Source: PGYR01 sp041675005 (GTDB taxonomy: Bacteria; Bacteroidota; Ignavibacteria; Kapaibacteriales; UBA2268). Taken from it: 64,000 bases of DNA. Numbering within the stretch: position 1 is the first letter of the stretch; each line of letters begins with the position of its first letter. Where the stretch lies: positions 1-64,000 of the forward strand of contig JBAYUQ010000014.1 in assembly GCA_041675005.1 (NCBI GenBank), written 5' to 3'. The notes below the pieces were generated by a model, which was not told the DNA's origin, ran no database searches, and worked only from the letters and a program-made list of their open reading frames with translations. Of the stretch, positions 53,601-62,839 are shown piece by piece. The translations under genes were made by a program, and so were the position numbers.

Positions 53601-54833
53601 TTATTTCGATTTATAAATAATTAACTCAATTTTTGCATCTGATTTTATATCCAAATCACCATTGTAATTGGTAGTTGATTTACCCCTGTTAAAAGGAGGG
53701 TGAAAATCTATACCGTCATAGAATTCATTCCAGTAGAAAAAAGAAATGTGATTTCTAATTTGAGAATTGACTAGTGTTATAGTGTATTTATCTGAATCTT
53801 CTACAAAAGGTAGGTTTGAAAGAGCAATGTCAACAGATTTATATTTCTGTTTTTTAGAAGGATAACCACTTTCTTCAAAAGACCCAATTCTATAATGAAA
53901 ATTTAAGTATTGAATAGTATCTTTAGATTCTTTAAAAATAGCATAGACGGTATTTGCATATAGTTCACTATATGAGTTACTCGGTTTTGAACATTCCAAA
54001 CCACAAAAGTAAATAGAATCTTCTTTTATTGGAAAGTCTTCGCTGCATTTCAAATTCTGATTAATTCCTTCCATAACTTTATCATAGCAAGCATCATTTA
54101 ACTCTCGTAGCTCGGTGTTTTTGAAATCAATCTCATCTTTCAATTCTGATTTGACATCATAGGTAGAATACTTTTGATTCCCATTTTCTGTTACTTCAGA
54201 ACTTACTTTTCCTTCTTTCCAAATTCCATTTATACTAAGTACAATACGATTATAGAACTTATCAAACTCAGGGGTTAATAGCAAGGGTATTTTTTCGTCC
54301 ATATCTACTTTAATATTATCTAGAGTAAATGTTCCATAACCTTGCTTATATATGCTTATATCATATTCTTTTTCCAATAAATAATTAAGACTGACTGCAT
54401 TCGATTTAAATTGGTTTAAATAAGCATCTAAAAAGACCACATTCCTAACTATTTCTCCATTCAAGTACTGTCTCTCTATCAAATATAAGCCACTATTTAA
54501 CTCCTTAATTATCCCAGAAAGTTCTACATCCTGCTTCCCTAAAAAATTAGTTTTAGTTTTTATAATTTGACCATTATAAGTATAGATTTTAAGAGTATAG
54601 AGAGTATAATTTGATTCTTTTTCTTCTTCAATAGAAGTTATAATATCTAAGTTGAGCTCATTTGTTTTTGTAAATGTATAACTGATATCTTCTGTTTTGT
54701 TATATACAACAATACTATCAGGTACTAGAACTAAATTACTAACACTACTTCGTATGTCGAGTGTAAGTGTAGTTGAATAAAGAAGTGATGAACAACAAAT
54801 AAGAATTAGTAATAAGCAGATGCGAGAAAACAT
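53601..54833 (-). CDS. Secreted hypothetical protein with repeated beta domains
   Basis: A 410-residue protein with a signal peptide (about 1-21). The next segment includes strands with a T9SS-like flavour (VSNLVLVPDSI; TYNGQIIKTKTNF; ELNSGLYLIERQYLNGE) near residues 25-135. A charged domain follows (about 190-410) with four Cys residues (DACYDKV, KCSED, CGLECS) that may form disulfides. No family is recognised. It is very AT-rich, exported and probably periplasmic or on the surface. It converges on the PPK2 gene with no gap. Confidence 0.55.
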   Translation of the reverse strand: MFSRICLLLILICCSSLLYSTTLTLDIRSSVSNLVLVPDSIVVYNKTEDISYTFTKTNELNLDIITSIEEEKESNYTLYTLKIYTYNGQIIKTKTNFLGKQDVELSGIIKELNSGLYLIERQYLNGEIVRNVVFLDAYLNQFKSNAVSLNYLLEKEYDISIYKQGYGTFTLDNIKVDMDEKIPLLLTPEFDKFYNRIVLSINGIWKEGKVSSEVTENGNQKYSTYDVKSELKDEIDFKNTELRELNDACYDKVMEGINQNLKCSEDFPIKEDSIYFCGLECSKPSNSYSELYANTVYAIFKESKDTIQYLNFHYRIGSFEESGYPSKKQKYKSVDIALSNLPFVEDSDKYTITLVNSQIRNHISFFYWNEFYDGIDFHPPFNRGKSTTNYNGDLDIKSDAKIELIIYKSK

Positions 54834-54930
54834 TGTAAATCATTCCGGAAATAGTATAAGATTTCGGAACTAAAATAGTGAATTTACTAAAAGAAAGGAA
54901 AGTAATTTTTTTAAGAATTGAAATATTTAA

Positions 54931-55938
54931 CTAATAAGTCTTAGTTCCACGTATCAGTATAGTACCATAATCAGTGGTTACATTGTCAACTTTTTGGAAG
55001 CCAGCTTCTTTCAGCATTATCCAATAGTCATTTTCTGAAAATGTATTACCGTTCTCGGTGTGTAATTTCAAATTGAGCGAATAAACTACACTATGAACTG
55101 GGGAAGTTCTATCATTATTAATAAAATTCTCGTGTATAATCAATCTTCCACCCTTATTCAAAGAGTTGAAGCACTTACGCATAATGTCCATATTCTCCCA
55201 AATCGTAAACTCTTCAAATAAGAAAGAAGCGTAAATCAAATCAAAGCCAGATTCAAAGTCATCATCTTTAACTTTGCCAGCGATGAACCTATAATTATTA
55301 ATATTTAGTTTGGCTTGCTCCATATACTTTTCAGTAATTGGTATTACCTTAGGGTAGTCCATCAGAACTACTTCCATATCTGGATTACGTTTCATGAACT
55401 CTATACTATACATACCTGAGCCGCAACCCAAATCCATCATCTTTGTTACATTTTTAAGAGTGATAGCTTTAGAAACTCCCTCTGCTTCGTAGTTATATGA
55501 GCGATGTACTGAATCTACATAAGCTTTGATGAATTCATCTGATCTTTCCTCATATAAGTTCTTGTATATTGACTTCCCAGTACGGACTACTTCTGTTAGT
55601 TTACCCCAACTCTCCCAATTTAAGTTCATGTGGAGCAAAGACCCAAGATAATCAGGACTTATCTTATCTAGAAAACGGAGACTATCGGAAGTGTTTTTGT
55701 AATGATTTCGATATTTAGTGGTAAATCCAAGAGCAGTCAATGAGTTAAGTAACCTTTCAGTTGTATCCTCATCCGTTTGCAATTCAAAAGCAACATCTTT
55801 TGCTGTTAGCTCACGGCTTCCTAATAGCGAGAACACCCCTAACTCAATTGACGTTAGAAGTATCTTACTTTGTCTAAAAGCACTTGCTACTGTTAGTATA
55901 TGTGCTTCTGAAAATTTACTTTTATCTACTTTCTTCAT
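54931..55938 (-). CDS. Methyltransf_2-type SAM-dependent methyltransferase
   Basis: A 335-residue enzyme with an N-terminal winged-helix dimerisation domain (about 15-90, with LGVFSLLGSRELTAKDVAFEL and ERLLNSLTALGF) and a C-terminal SAM-binding domain with the glycine motif DLGCGSGMYS (169-178), then the acidic MDYPKVI and FMKRNPDMEVV. This is the plant-OMT/CrtF/BchU layout, methylating hydroxyl or ring positions of pigments, polyketides or aromatics. The substrate cannot be told, and no pathway genes are nearby. Catalytic His/Glu residues typical of O-methyltransferases (HENF) are visible near residue 270. Confidence 0.85.
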   Translation of the reverse strand: MKKVDKSKFSEAHILTVASAFRQSKILLTSIELGVFSLLGSRELTAKDVAFELQTDEDTTERLLNSLTALGFTTKYRNHYKNTSDSLRFLDKISPDYLGSLLHMNLNWESWGKLTEVVRTGKSIYKNLYEERSDEFIKAYVDSVHRSYNYEAEGVSKAITLKNVTKMMDLGCGSGMYSIEFMKRNPDMEVVLMDYPKVIPITEKYMEQAKLNINNYRFIAGKVKDDDFESGFDLIYASFLFEEFTIWENMDIMRKCFNSLNKGGRLIIHENFINNDRTSPVHSVVYSLNLKLHTENGNTFSENDYWIMLKEAGFQKVDNVTTDYGTILIRGTKTY

Positions 55939-56059
55939 TACCTTCCTGAAAAAGTTACCCCAAGGGCTTTATTTGTTTAAAGCGTTTTACAATAATAAGC
56001 AATTAAATATAAATATGGAACATAAAAAAAGAATTATGCTCTTTTATGTTAATTAATAC

Positions 56060-56698
56060 TTATTTCATGACATCTTCGACTTTATTTACCTTTATTATTA
56101 GATTATTTCCGCCCGTTCCAGATTGAAATACAACTCTATCCAATAATCTTCTCCAATTACTTGTGTAATCTTTCAAAGTTTTTAATCTGTTTTCTGCCAA
56201 TGTTTTGTTGGGAGCGTTCACCTGGAATATAAATTCTGTATTTCTATTAAATCGCATAGATATCTTCATGTTGTTGATTGCTTCTTTACCATTTGCAGTC
56301 AGATCAGTACTATTAGCACCAAAGATTTCCAAATCTTCAACTACCACTCCAGGAGCCAATCCCTTTACCTCGAACGTATAGTTTATTTCACTATATCCTT
56401 CAGTAGATTTGGGAGTAAAGGTCGATTCTTCTCTATATACATTGTCACCAGTGAATGTAACCGCATAAGTCTCATTAGCTTGGAATAGCTGCTCGAAAGT
56501 GCCGCTACCCTCTTTCGATTTTACAACGAATTTATTGCCAGTACTTGGTTGGAATTCTAGCTCTATACTAATTGGCTGCTTGGTATTGACATCTATTACC
56601 TTCGCTTTTACCATTACCTGTTGCCCAATATCGCCTACTTGTGCATTAATTCCAATTATTGCAAACAAAAACACTGCTATTACCGTTATAGATTTCAT
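56060..56698 (-). CDS. Exported OmpA-like envelope protein (C-terminal domain degenerate)
   Basis: A 212-residue protein with a signal peptide (about 1-19). A CarboxypepD_reg-like domain follows (about 28-110, VKAKVIDVNTKQPISIELEF..GNKFVVKSKEGSGTFEQLFQANETYAVT), as in the PorE/PD40 family, and then a C-terminal region reminiscent of an OmpA domain (LTANGKEAINNMKISMRFNRNTEFIFQVNAPNKTLAENRLKTLKDYTSN). The GHTD motif is not present, and 'VNAP' takes the place where it would be. It lies divergent to the PorE-like gene with a 63-base gap and may be a partner or a degenerate relative. Confidence 0.6.
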   Translation of the reverse strand: MKSITVIAVFLFAIIGINAQVGDIGQQVMVKAKVIDVNTKQPISIELEFQPSTGNKFVVKSKEGSGTFEQLFQANETYAVTFTGDNVYREESTFTPKSTEGYSEINYTFEVKGLAPGVVVEDLEIFGANSTDLTANGKEAINNMKISMRFNRNTEFIFQVNAPNKTLAENRLKTLKDYTSNWRRLLDRVVFQSGTGGNNLIIKVNKVEDVMK

Positions 56699-56761
56699 AA
56701 ATAAGTCCTAAGTTAGTTTTGACACAAAAAAGTTTTTCAAGATATAAAAAATAAATTTCCT

Positions 56762-58765
56762 ATGAAATTAATACGATTCTTTTTTCTAATAGTTCTGTCA
56801 TCTGTTTTATACTCACAGAACACCCCAGATTATCAATTGAACAAGCCACTTTCGACAGAAAACCTCGATAGATTGGACTCAATGATAAAAGCAAATGCTC
56901 CCGATGCTGCAGCTCATAATGCCGTGACACAAGTAGCTTACACATTTTATAGAATTGGAAAATCGATTAATGCATTTACTTGGTTAGAGCGATACACTCA
57001 TTTATTCCCAGAGCAAGAGCAAACTTTAATGGAAAGTCTGAAGCAGTATGAGAACAATGCTCTCATGCAATATCCAGATTCTGTGAACCGTGCTTTATAT
57101 GAGAGTTATGCGATAAGATATGCACCAACGGAAGATGCTTACGTTGCATTTACTCGATACATATCCGATGATATAAACTATGGAAGATGGCAAAATGCAA
57201 TCAATGATATTAAGCGATTTGCTCCAGCATTTCCTAATAAACAACAACACTTTCAAGATTTGATAGAAATAATAACTCGTAAAGATGAAGGGTTAAGAGT
57301 AACTAACCTCGGTAGTAATATCAATTCTTTCGTTAGTGAGTGGGACCCGAATCCAACTTCTGAAGGTACACAGATATATTTTTCAGGGAATCCACGTACT
57401 GGTGGACTAGGAGGCGATGATGTATGGGTTTCATCTCTGGTAGATGGTATATGGCAAGTACCAAAGAATCTAGGTCCGAAAGTCAATGGTGAGCGAGACG
57501 AGACTATAGATAATATCTCGGCCGATGGCAATACTCTAATGCTCTCAGGGGATTTCATGGGTACTTTTGGAAAATTTGATATTTACGCGATTGATAAAGT
57601 TGGTGACGATTGGGGTGATTTATATCATTACCCTTACCCTATTAATACTGAACATGTAGATGAGGGTGGTAATATAACCGCAGATAGGAAAGCTTTACTC
57701 TTTTCTTCTGATAGACCGGGAGGTATAGGTGAATTCGTACCACTTAATACTTATGGTAATGGCTCTATTATGGGTAATATGGATGTATATGTTTGCTTTA
57801 TGACGGATTCGGGCTGGAGTAATCCTGTAAACCTTGGTGAAACTATAAATACTCCTTATGCTGAGAGATCACCTTACTTACATCCAGATGGGAAGTCCCT
57901 ATATTTTAGTTCTGATGGACATGCAGGTTTAGGTGGACTAGATGTATTCAAATCTGTTAGATTAGATGACACTTGGACTAACTGGTCAAAACCTGTAAAT
58001 CTAGGTAAAAAGATAAATACGATACTCAACGATTGGGGGTACAAAGTGGGCATAACGGGTGATAGTGCCTTTTTCTCGGGGTTCGCTCGGACGAATGGAT
58101 ATGGTCAATGGGATTTGTATTCAGTTACTTTACCGAAAGATGCCCGTCCGAACCCTATAGTAATGGTCAGCGGAACTATCTCCGATAACAAAGGAAACAA
58201 TCTACAAGCGGAGGTTGTATGGGAAGATTTAACAACTGGTGGAGTATTAGGTACAACTAAGAGTAATATGATGAGTGGTCATTACTTCATTGCCCTACCA
58301 GTAGGGAAAAACTATGGCTATTATGTAAAAAAGGATGGCTATTACCCAACTTCTAATAGTATAGATTTGACAAAGAGTAAAGACGGTGATCGCCGAAAAG
58401 TAGATATTGAGATTGTTTCTATCAGTGATATGAAAAACAAATCCAGCTCAATAACTATCAATAATATTTTCTTCGATTTCGATTCTGCTATTCTAAAAAA
58501 AGAATCAACATCGGAGTTATTACGATTAGTAGATTTCGTAAAGAAGAACAGTATAGAAAAATTAAAAATAATAGGTCATACAGACAAAGTAGGTAGCGAT
58601 GAGTACAACAAAAAGCTCTCGCTCAACCGAGCAATTGCAGTAAAAGAGTATATAACAAAATCTATTCCAAAGCTGAATATAACCACAGATGGTAAAGGTG
58701 CTACTGAGCCAATAGACGTTGCAGACGATTCGAAAAACAGGCGAGTAGAGATTGTTGTTGAGTAA
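56762..58765 (+). CDS. PorE-like protein: TPR, PD40 propeller, CarboxypepD_reg and OmpA domains
   Basis: A 667-residue exported protein with a signal peptide (1-18). Next come an alpha-helical TPR-like region (about 25-170), PD40/WD40-like propeller repeats (about 185-450; GNPRTGGLGGDDVW, FSSDGHAGLGGLDVF), a CarboxypepD_reg-like domain (about 465-545) and a C-terminal OmpA domain with D608 in GHTD and R623. This domain order is that of PorE, which anchors the type IX secretion system to peptidoglycan. Because the window also has several T9SS cargo proteins, this is the most likely local T9SS component. It is probably attached to the outer membrane through partners. Confidence 0.82.
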   Translation: MKLIRFFFLIVLSSVLYSQNTPDYQLNKPLSTENLDRLDSMIKANAPDAAAHNAVTQVAYTFYRIGKSINAFTWLERYTHLFPEQEQTLMESLKQYENNALMQYPDSVNRALYESYAIRYAPTEDAYVAFTRYISDDINYGRWQNAINDIKRFAPAFPNKQQHFQDLIEIITRKDEGLRVTNLGSNINSFVSEWDPNPTSEGTQIYFSGNPRTGGLGGDDVWVSSLVDGIWQVPKNLGPKVNGERDETIDNISADGNTLMLSGDFMGTFGKFDIYAIDKVGDDWGDLYHYPYPINTEHVDEGGNITADRKALLFSSDRPGGIGEFVPLNTYGNGSIMGNMDVYVCFMTDSGWSNPVNLGETINTPYAERSPYLHPDGKSLYFSSDGHAGLGGLDVFKSVRLDDTWTNWSKPVNLGKKINTILNDWGYKVGITGDSAFFSGFARTNGYGQWDLYSVTLPKDARPNPIVMVSGTISDNKGNNLQAEVVWEDLTTGGVLGTTKSNMMSGHYFIALPVGKNYGYYVKKDGYYPTSNSIDLTKSKDGDRRKVDIEIVSISDMKNKSSSITINNIFFDFDSAILKKESTSELLRLVDFVKKNSIEKLKIIGHTDKVGSDEYNKKLSLNRAIAVKEYITKSIPKLNITTDGKGATEPIDVADDSKNRRVEIVVE

Positions 58766-58967
58766 ACGATGAAGGATTAAAATGAATTATTATTTGTTGA
58801 AGCACTCTTGATTTATGAGGAGCTAAAACAGTATGTCTTCAGAGTTGTATGAGTCAATTAATCAGTTAAATATAATAGTTTCCTTTCTGTCCATTTCCCC
58901 ACAGCAATTTATAATTATCACAAAATTTTGTAGTTTACTTCTTTGATACACACTTCAACAGGAATTT

Positions 58968-59708
58968 ATGCCATTAAAAGAAGAATTTCGGACTCAAGGG
59001 AACTTCCTATTCAAACACAGAAGCTACTTACCGCTTATAATAGTAGCCGTTGGTTTGGCTGTGTATATGTATACTCTAAACGCAACGAATACTACGTTAG
59101 AGCAATTCAATAATTATAAAATTGAACTAATATTCTTACTTGTCGCCCTTATCGGGCAATTCATACGTGCATATTCCGTGGGCTTTGCTGCCAAAAACAC
59201 CTCTGGTAGAAATACATCTGTGGGGCAAGTGGCAGACTCACTCAACAGCACTGGTATTTACTCTATTGTGAGACACCCTCTTTACTTAGGTAATTTCTTT
59301 ATGTGGCTTGGCATAGCGCTATTCACAGCTAATTTTTGGTTTATAATGGCATTCCTATTTATGTATTGGCTCTATTATGAACGTATTATGTACGCTGAAG
59401 AAGAGTTCCTTCGTGAGAAATACGGAAGTGCTTATGTAGAATGGGCAGAGAAAACACCTGCCATTATACCTTGTTTTAAAAAATGGGTGAAACCCGATGG
59501 AACATTTAGCTTGTGGAAAGTTATAAAACAAGAAAAATCTGGTATTCTTAATGTTTTTCTGACTATATTTTTGTTCAAAGTAATAGCTGGATACGTTCTT
59601 TACGAAGATTTTTCAATCATCCAGAATATATGGACTTGGGCGTTAGTGGGGGCCGCTATATACTATACTATAGTGAAAATCGTCCAAAAAACTGGTAAAT
59701 CTTCATAA
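58968..59708 (+). CDS. Isoprenylcysteine carboxyl methyltransferase-type membrane protein
   Basis: A 246-residue membrane protein with five hydrophobic stretches and the ICMT/PEMT motif: IVRHPLYLGNFFMWLG (about 101-116), EEEFLREKYGSAYVEWAEKTPAIIP and a SAM-binding segment between. Bacterial members are often annotated as phospholipid or isoprenylcysteine methyltransferases without a known substrate. The N-terminal 30 residues are charged, which is common. The thioredoxin gene starts 22 bases downstream, so they may share a transcript. Confidence 0.8.
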   Translation: MPLKEEFRTQGNFLFKHRSYLPLIIVAVGLAVYMYTLNATNTTLEQFNNYKIELIFLLVALIGQFIRAYSVGFAAKNTSGRNTSVGQVADSLNSTGIYSIVRHPLYLGNFFMWLGIALFTANFWFIMAFLFMYWLYYERIMYAEEEFLREKYGSAYVEWAEKTPAIIPCFKKWVKPDGTFSLWKVIKQEKSGILNVFLTIFLFKVIAGYVLYEDFSIIQNIWTWALVGAAIYYTIVKIVQKTGKSS

Positions 59709-59730
59709 TAGAAAATAGAGATAAAGAGAT

Positions 59731-60045
59731 ATGAGTATCAAAGAAAAAATAAATAATAATAACATCAAAATGCTAGTATTCCAAGGAAGTTGGTGTCCAA
59801 TGTGCGTATCGGCTATGCCTCAAATAGCACAATTCGTCTCAGATAATGATGTAGATGAGAAAGCGTTAGAAGTAATCAATGTTAATATGTTTAAATCAAA
59901 GCCCGCAGATAAAATAGCGGAACACAAAATAACTAGAGTACCAACCGTGATATTCTTACAAGATGGTAAAGAGGTAGGAAGAATAACGGAATACGCTCCT
60001 AGCGGTTGGAAATCAGCAATAGTAGAAAAAATTAACACGATTTAA
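59731..60045 (+). CDS. Thioredoxin-like protein
   Basis: A 104-residue cytoplasmic protein with the redox motif WCPMC (C22 and C25) at the usual place and a cis-Pro near VPTVIF. There is no signal peptide. The active site CPMC differs from the CGPC of thioredoxin proper, so this is a thioredoxin-family reductant or isomerase of unknown partner. It has a close upstream neighbour (ICMT-like) and the azurin gene follows at 86 bases. Confidence 0.87.
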   Translation: MSIKEKINNNNIKMLVFQGSWCPMCVSAMPQIAQFVSDNDVDEKALEVINVNMFKSKPADKIAEHKITRVPTVIFLQDGKEVGRITEYAPSGWKSAIVEKINTI

Positions 60046-60130
60046 GATTAAAACCAACTATTAGGTTTTAAGATAAGAATCTAATTAGTTAAGTTTGAAT
60101 TCAATTTATTATTATTAATTAAATAATGTG

Positions 60131-60637
60131 ATGGGTGATATGTTAAAATCAATAATTGCAATACTATTTGGATTGTCTCTATTAACAGCTTGTGGCGGTG
60201 GAAATAGTGAAGCAGAAGGTGAGCCAGAAACAAATACAGAAACAACGGCTGAAGTAAGTAACGAAGCGACATTATCTATAAATGGTAATGATCAGATGCA
60301 ATTCGACAAAAAAGAATTAACAGTAAAAGCAGGTCAAACAGTTACATTGACATTGCACCACACTGGTACTTTGGCTAAAGCAGCTATGGGTCATAATTGG
60401 GTATTATTAAAAATAGGTACTGATGTGGCTTCTTTCGCTGAGAAAGCAGTTGCAGCAGGTGAAGCTAACGATTACATACCAACTGAAGGCGATGCTGTAA
60501 TAGCTCATACTAAACTTATTGGTGGTGGCGAAACAGCTACTGTAGAATTCACTGCTCCTGCAGCAGGTTCTTATGAGTTTATTTGTTCTTTCCCTGGCCA
60601 TTGGTCTATGATGAGAGGAACATTGATAGTAGAATAA
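60131..60637 (+). CDS. Azurin-like type I copper lipoprotein
   Basis: A blue copper protein for electron transfer in the periplasm. The ATG at 60131 is preferred over the GTG at 60128; the ATG at 60140 (MLKSIIAIL) is also possible. A lipobox (LLTAC) follows the hydrophobic start, so it is lipid-anchored. An acidic linker leads to the azurin domain. Copper ligands are visible: the first His in MGHNWVL, Cys in FICSFPGH with the second His, and the Met in WSMM. The IGG loop (TKLIGGGET) is also typical. The length is normal for azurin with a linker. A strong terminator follows. Confidence 0.9.
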   Translation: MGDMLKSIIAILFGLSLLTACGGGNSEAEGEPETNTETTAEVSNEATLSINGNDQMQFDKKELTVKAGQTVTLTLHHTGTLAKAAMGHNWVLLKIGTDVASFAEKAVAAGEANDYIPTEGDAVIAHTKLIGGGETATVEFTAPAAGSYEFICSFPGHWSMMRGTLIVE

Positions 60638-60664
60638 TATTCAATTATCAATTAGAAAATACTA

Positions 60665-60699
60665 AGACCATCTTGTAACACAAGATGGTCTTTTTTTTT
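60665..60699 (+). terminator. Intrinsic terminator of the azurin gene
   Basis: Perfect 11-base arms AGACCATCTTG (60665-60675) and CAAGATGGTCT enclose a 5-base loop and are followed by a run of eight to nine Ts. Confidence 0.9.
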
Positions 60700-60863
60700 G
60701 CATACTAAATTTAATTACATATTACTTGGATTTAGCACAGTTCATTGCGATAACCGAAGGGGAGTGGCAATTTCACTTTGTAAGTGTATCGACTTCACTT
60801 AGCAACCATCAGAATTCACAGATTAATCTAGAATTATCCACGAACTGTGCTCTGTAGCTTGTG

Positions 60864-60904
60864 CCGCCAAAGGCGGTAGAGGAGCTGTCAGAACTTGTTC
60901 TGAC
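60864..60904. repeat. Intergenic hairpins between azurin and the HtrA gene
   Basis: The hairpins CCGCC-AAA-GGCGG (60864-60876) and GTCAGAAC-TT-GTTCTGAC (60887-60904) lie close together in a noncoding stretch. Apart from the two terminators, the 446-base gap 60638-61083 has no gene I can support. Confidence 0.45.
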
Positions 60905-61024
60905 TGAGGAGGATAACCACATAACTCGGAGTCCAGGGAAAGTGCGGAGCAGTTCAACATTAGCAGCAACAGACATCGAATATTAACAAAACAACTCTGA
61001 TAGTAGTTGAGCAAATAATTAATT

Positions 61025-61063
61025 AAAAAAAAATGCCATTCTCATTTAAGAGAATAGCATTTT
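61025..61063 (-). terminator. Intrinsic terminator of the HtrA protease gene
   Basis: On the minus strand AAATGCTATTCTC and GAGAATGGCATTT pair with one mismatch around a 6-base loop, followed by a run of Ts. It lies 21 bases after the stop at 61084. Confidence 0.85.
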
Positions 61064-61083
61064 ATTTATCTAATTCTAATATT

Positions 61084-62604
61084 CTAACCTTCGGATTCAG
61101 GAATCTGAATTGCCAGGATTCTTGTAACTTCTGGATACTTTACTTTTAGTAGCATTGCATCACCCGGTTTTTTATCATCAATTATGTCTTTCAGCTCTCT
61201 TGTAGTATTGACTTCCTTACCGGCAGCTTCTACTATAATCCCATTAGGAAATAGACCCCTATCTGATGCAGCACTGAATCGCTTCACTTCTGTTATAAGG
61301 ACACCATGATCAGTACTATATTCCTTCTTGATTTTGTCTGTTAGTGCTTCTACTTTGAAACCTAGCTTTTCGAAATTAACAGGTGAGTTTTTGCTAACTC
61401 CAGTCTCTGCTTCGTTCTTACTATTGTCAGCAAATCCTTTCTCGTCTTCGTCCCTAGCACGTAGCTTAACAGTCTTTGTGATTTTCTTCCCATTTCTAAG
61501 TATAAGAACATCTACTTTATCACCAGCTCTTTTTTGAGCTATTCTGCTCTGTAACTCACCAGATGAAAATAGTCTCTCACCTTCAAGTTCTAGCAATACA
61601 TCGCCTTCTTCAATGCCTGCTTTTTCAGCAGCGCTACCCTCTAATATACTTTCTACTTTTACACCATAAACAGCATCTAAACCAAAGGCCTTTGCCTCAA
61701 CTTCATCACGTACACTCTTGATAGCTACTCCTATATAACCACGGTTAATTTCACCATCATCTATTAGGTCATCAACAACTGATTTGACCAAATCTACTGG
61801 AATAGCAAAACCATATCCAATATAATTACCAGTACTAGTTGCTATTGCAGTATTGATACCTGTTAGCGAGCCATTCATATCGAATAATCCACCACCAGAG
61901 TTACCTGGGTTAATAGCCGCATCCGTTTGAATATAGTACTCCACCGAGTAACTACTTTTGCTCATCCCTAGTTGCCCCCTACCTATAGCACTGACAATAC
62001 CAGTAGTAACAGTTGAAGTTAGCCCGAGTGGATTACCCACAGCCATTACCCACTCACCTACTTTCACAGTACTTATATCAGCAAAATGTGCGGCGGGGAA
62101 TTCTCCTCCACCTTCTAGTTTGAGAACAGCAAGATCTGTTAATGGGTCTGCCCCTACTAAAGTCGCTTTGTATGTACGTTTGTCGTAAGTTGTTACTTTT
62201 ATCTCTTTTGCGTCTTCCACTACGTGATTATTAGTTACTATATAACCATCAGCAGAGATAAAAACTCCAGAACCATTTCCTTTAACTAAGTTTTCCTCTT
62301 CGTCCTCGCCATTATCACGAGGTCGGAAAAACTCAAAAAACTCTTGTCCACGAGTAATCTTTCTAGAAGATGTCACCTCAATACTAACTACACTAGGTAG
62401 GACCGCTTCCGATACACTAGTAAAAGCTGTATTCAGTGTCCTCATAGCTTCAGATTGTGTTACAGGGGGATTGTCTGCACCGAATTTTTTAGTAGATGCG
62501 AATATATCACCTATGCTACTTGGAGAGAAATTGGAGATTAATAGAACTCCAACGAACATACCAAAAGCAATTAATAATGATGATCTGACCATTTGTTTTT
62601 TCAT
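61084..62604 (-). CDS. Periplasmic serine protease Do (DegP/DegQ/HtrA)
   Basis: A 506-residue protein with an N-terminal hydrophobic anchor or signal (about 8-25), a trypsin-like protease domain and two PDZ domains. The catalytic triad is complete: H127 in TNNHVV, D157 in DPLTD and S236 in GNSGGG. PDZ1 lies about 290-370 (YGVKVESILEGSAAEKAGIEEGDVL) and PDZ2 about 410-500 (GVLITEVKRFSAASDRGLFPNG). It degrades or refolds damaged envelope proteins, important in a cell that exports many T9SS cargo proteins. A terminator follows. The gene is isolated on the minus strand. Confidence 0.93.
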   Translation of the reverse strand: MKKQMVRSSLLIAFGMFVGVLLISNFSPSSIGDIFASTKKFGADNPPVTQSEAMRTLNTAFTSVSEAVLPSVVSIEVTSSRKITRGQEFFEFFRPRDNGEDEEENLVKGNGSGVFISADGYIVTNNHVVEDAKEIKVTTYDKRTYKATLVGADPLTDLAVLKLEGGGEFPAAHFADISTVKVGEWVMAVGNPLGLTSTVTTGIVSAIGRGQLGMSKSSYSVEYYIQTDAAINPGNSGGGLFDMNGSLTGINTAIATSTGNYIGYGFAIPVDLVKSVVDDLIDDGEINRGYIGVAIKSVRDEVEAKAFGLDAVYGVKVESILEGSAAEKAGIEEGDVLLELEGERLFSSGELQSRIAQKRAGDKVDVLILRNGKKITKTVKLRARDEDEKGFADNSKNEAETGVSKNSPVNFEKLGFKVEALTDKIKKEYSTDHGVLITEVKRFSAASDRGLFPNGIIVEAAGKEVNTTRELKDIIDDKKPGDAMLLKVKYPEVTRILAIQIPESEG

Positions 62605-62839
62605 TACTTACCTCTTATAAAATATCATTATTATTTTTAAAAAATTAATTATGTGACTGTTTATTTTCACTTCTATAAATACTACTTTTTAAATCGAATG
62701 TTTCGCTTGTAGGTTAATAATAGTGTCTTTCTCCTTATTTGGCATAATTATTGGACTTATTTAACTTTATATATGGAATTATTCTATAAAAAGGTTAAAT
62801 TGGAAAAAATCTTATTCTACAATTTTAATACGGTGTACT

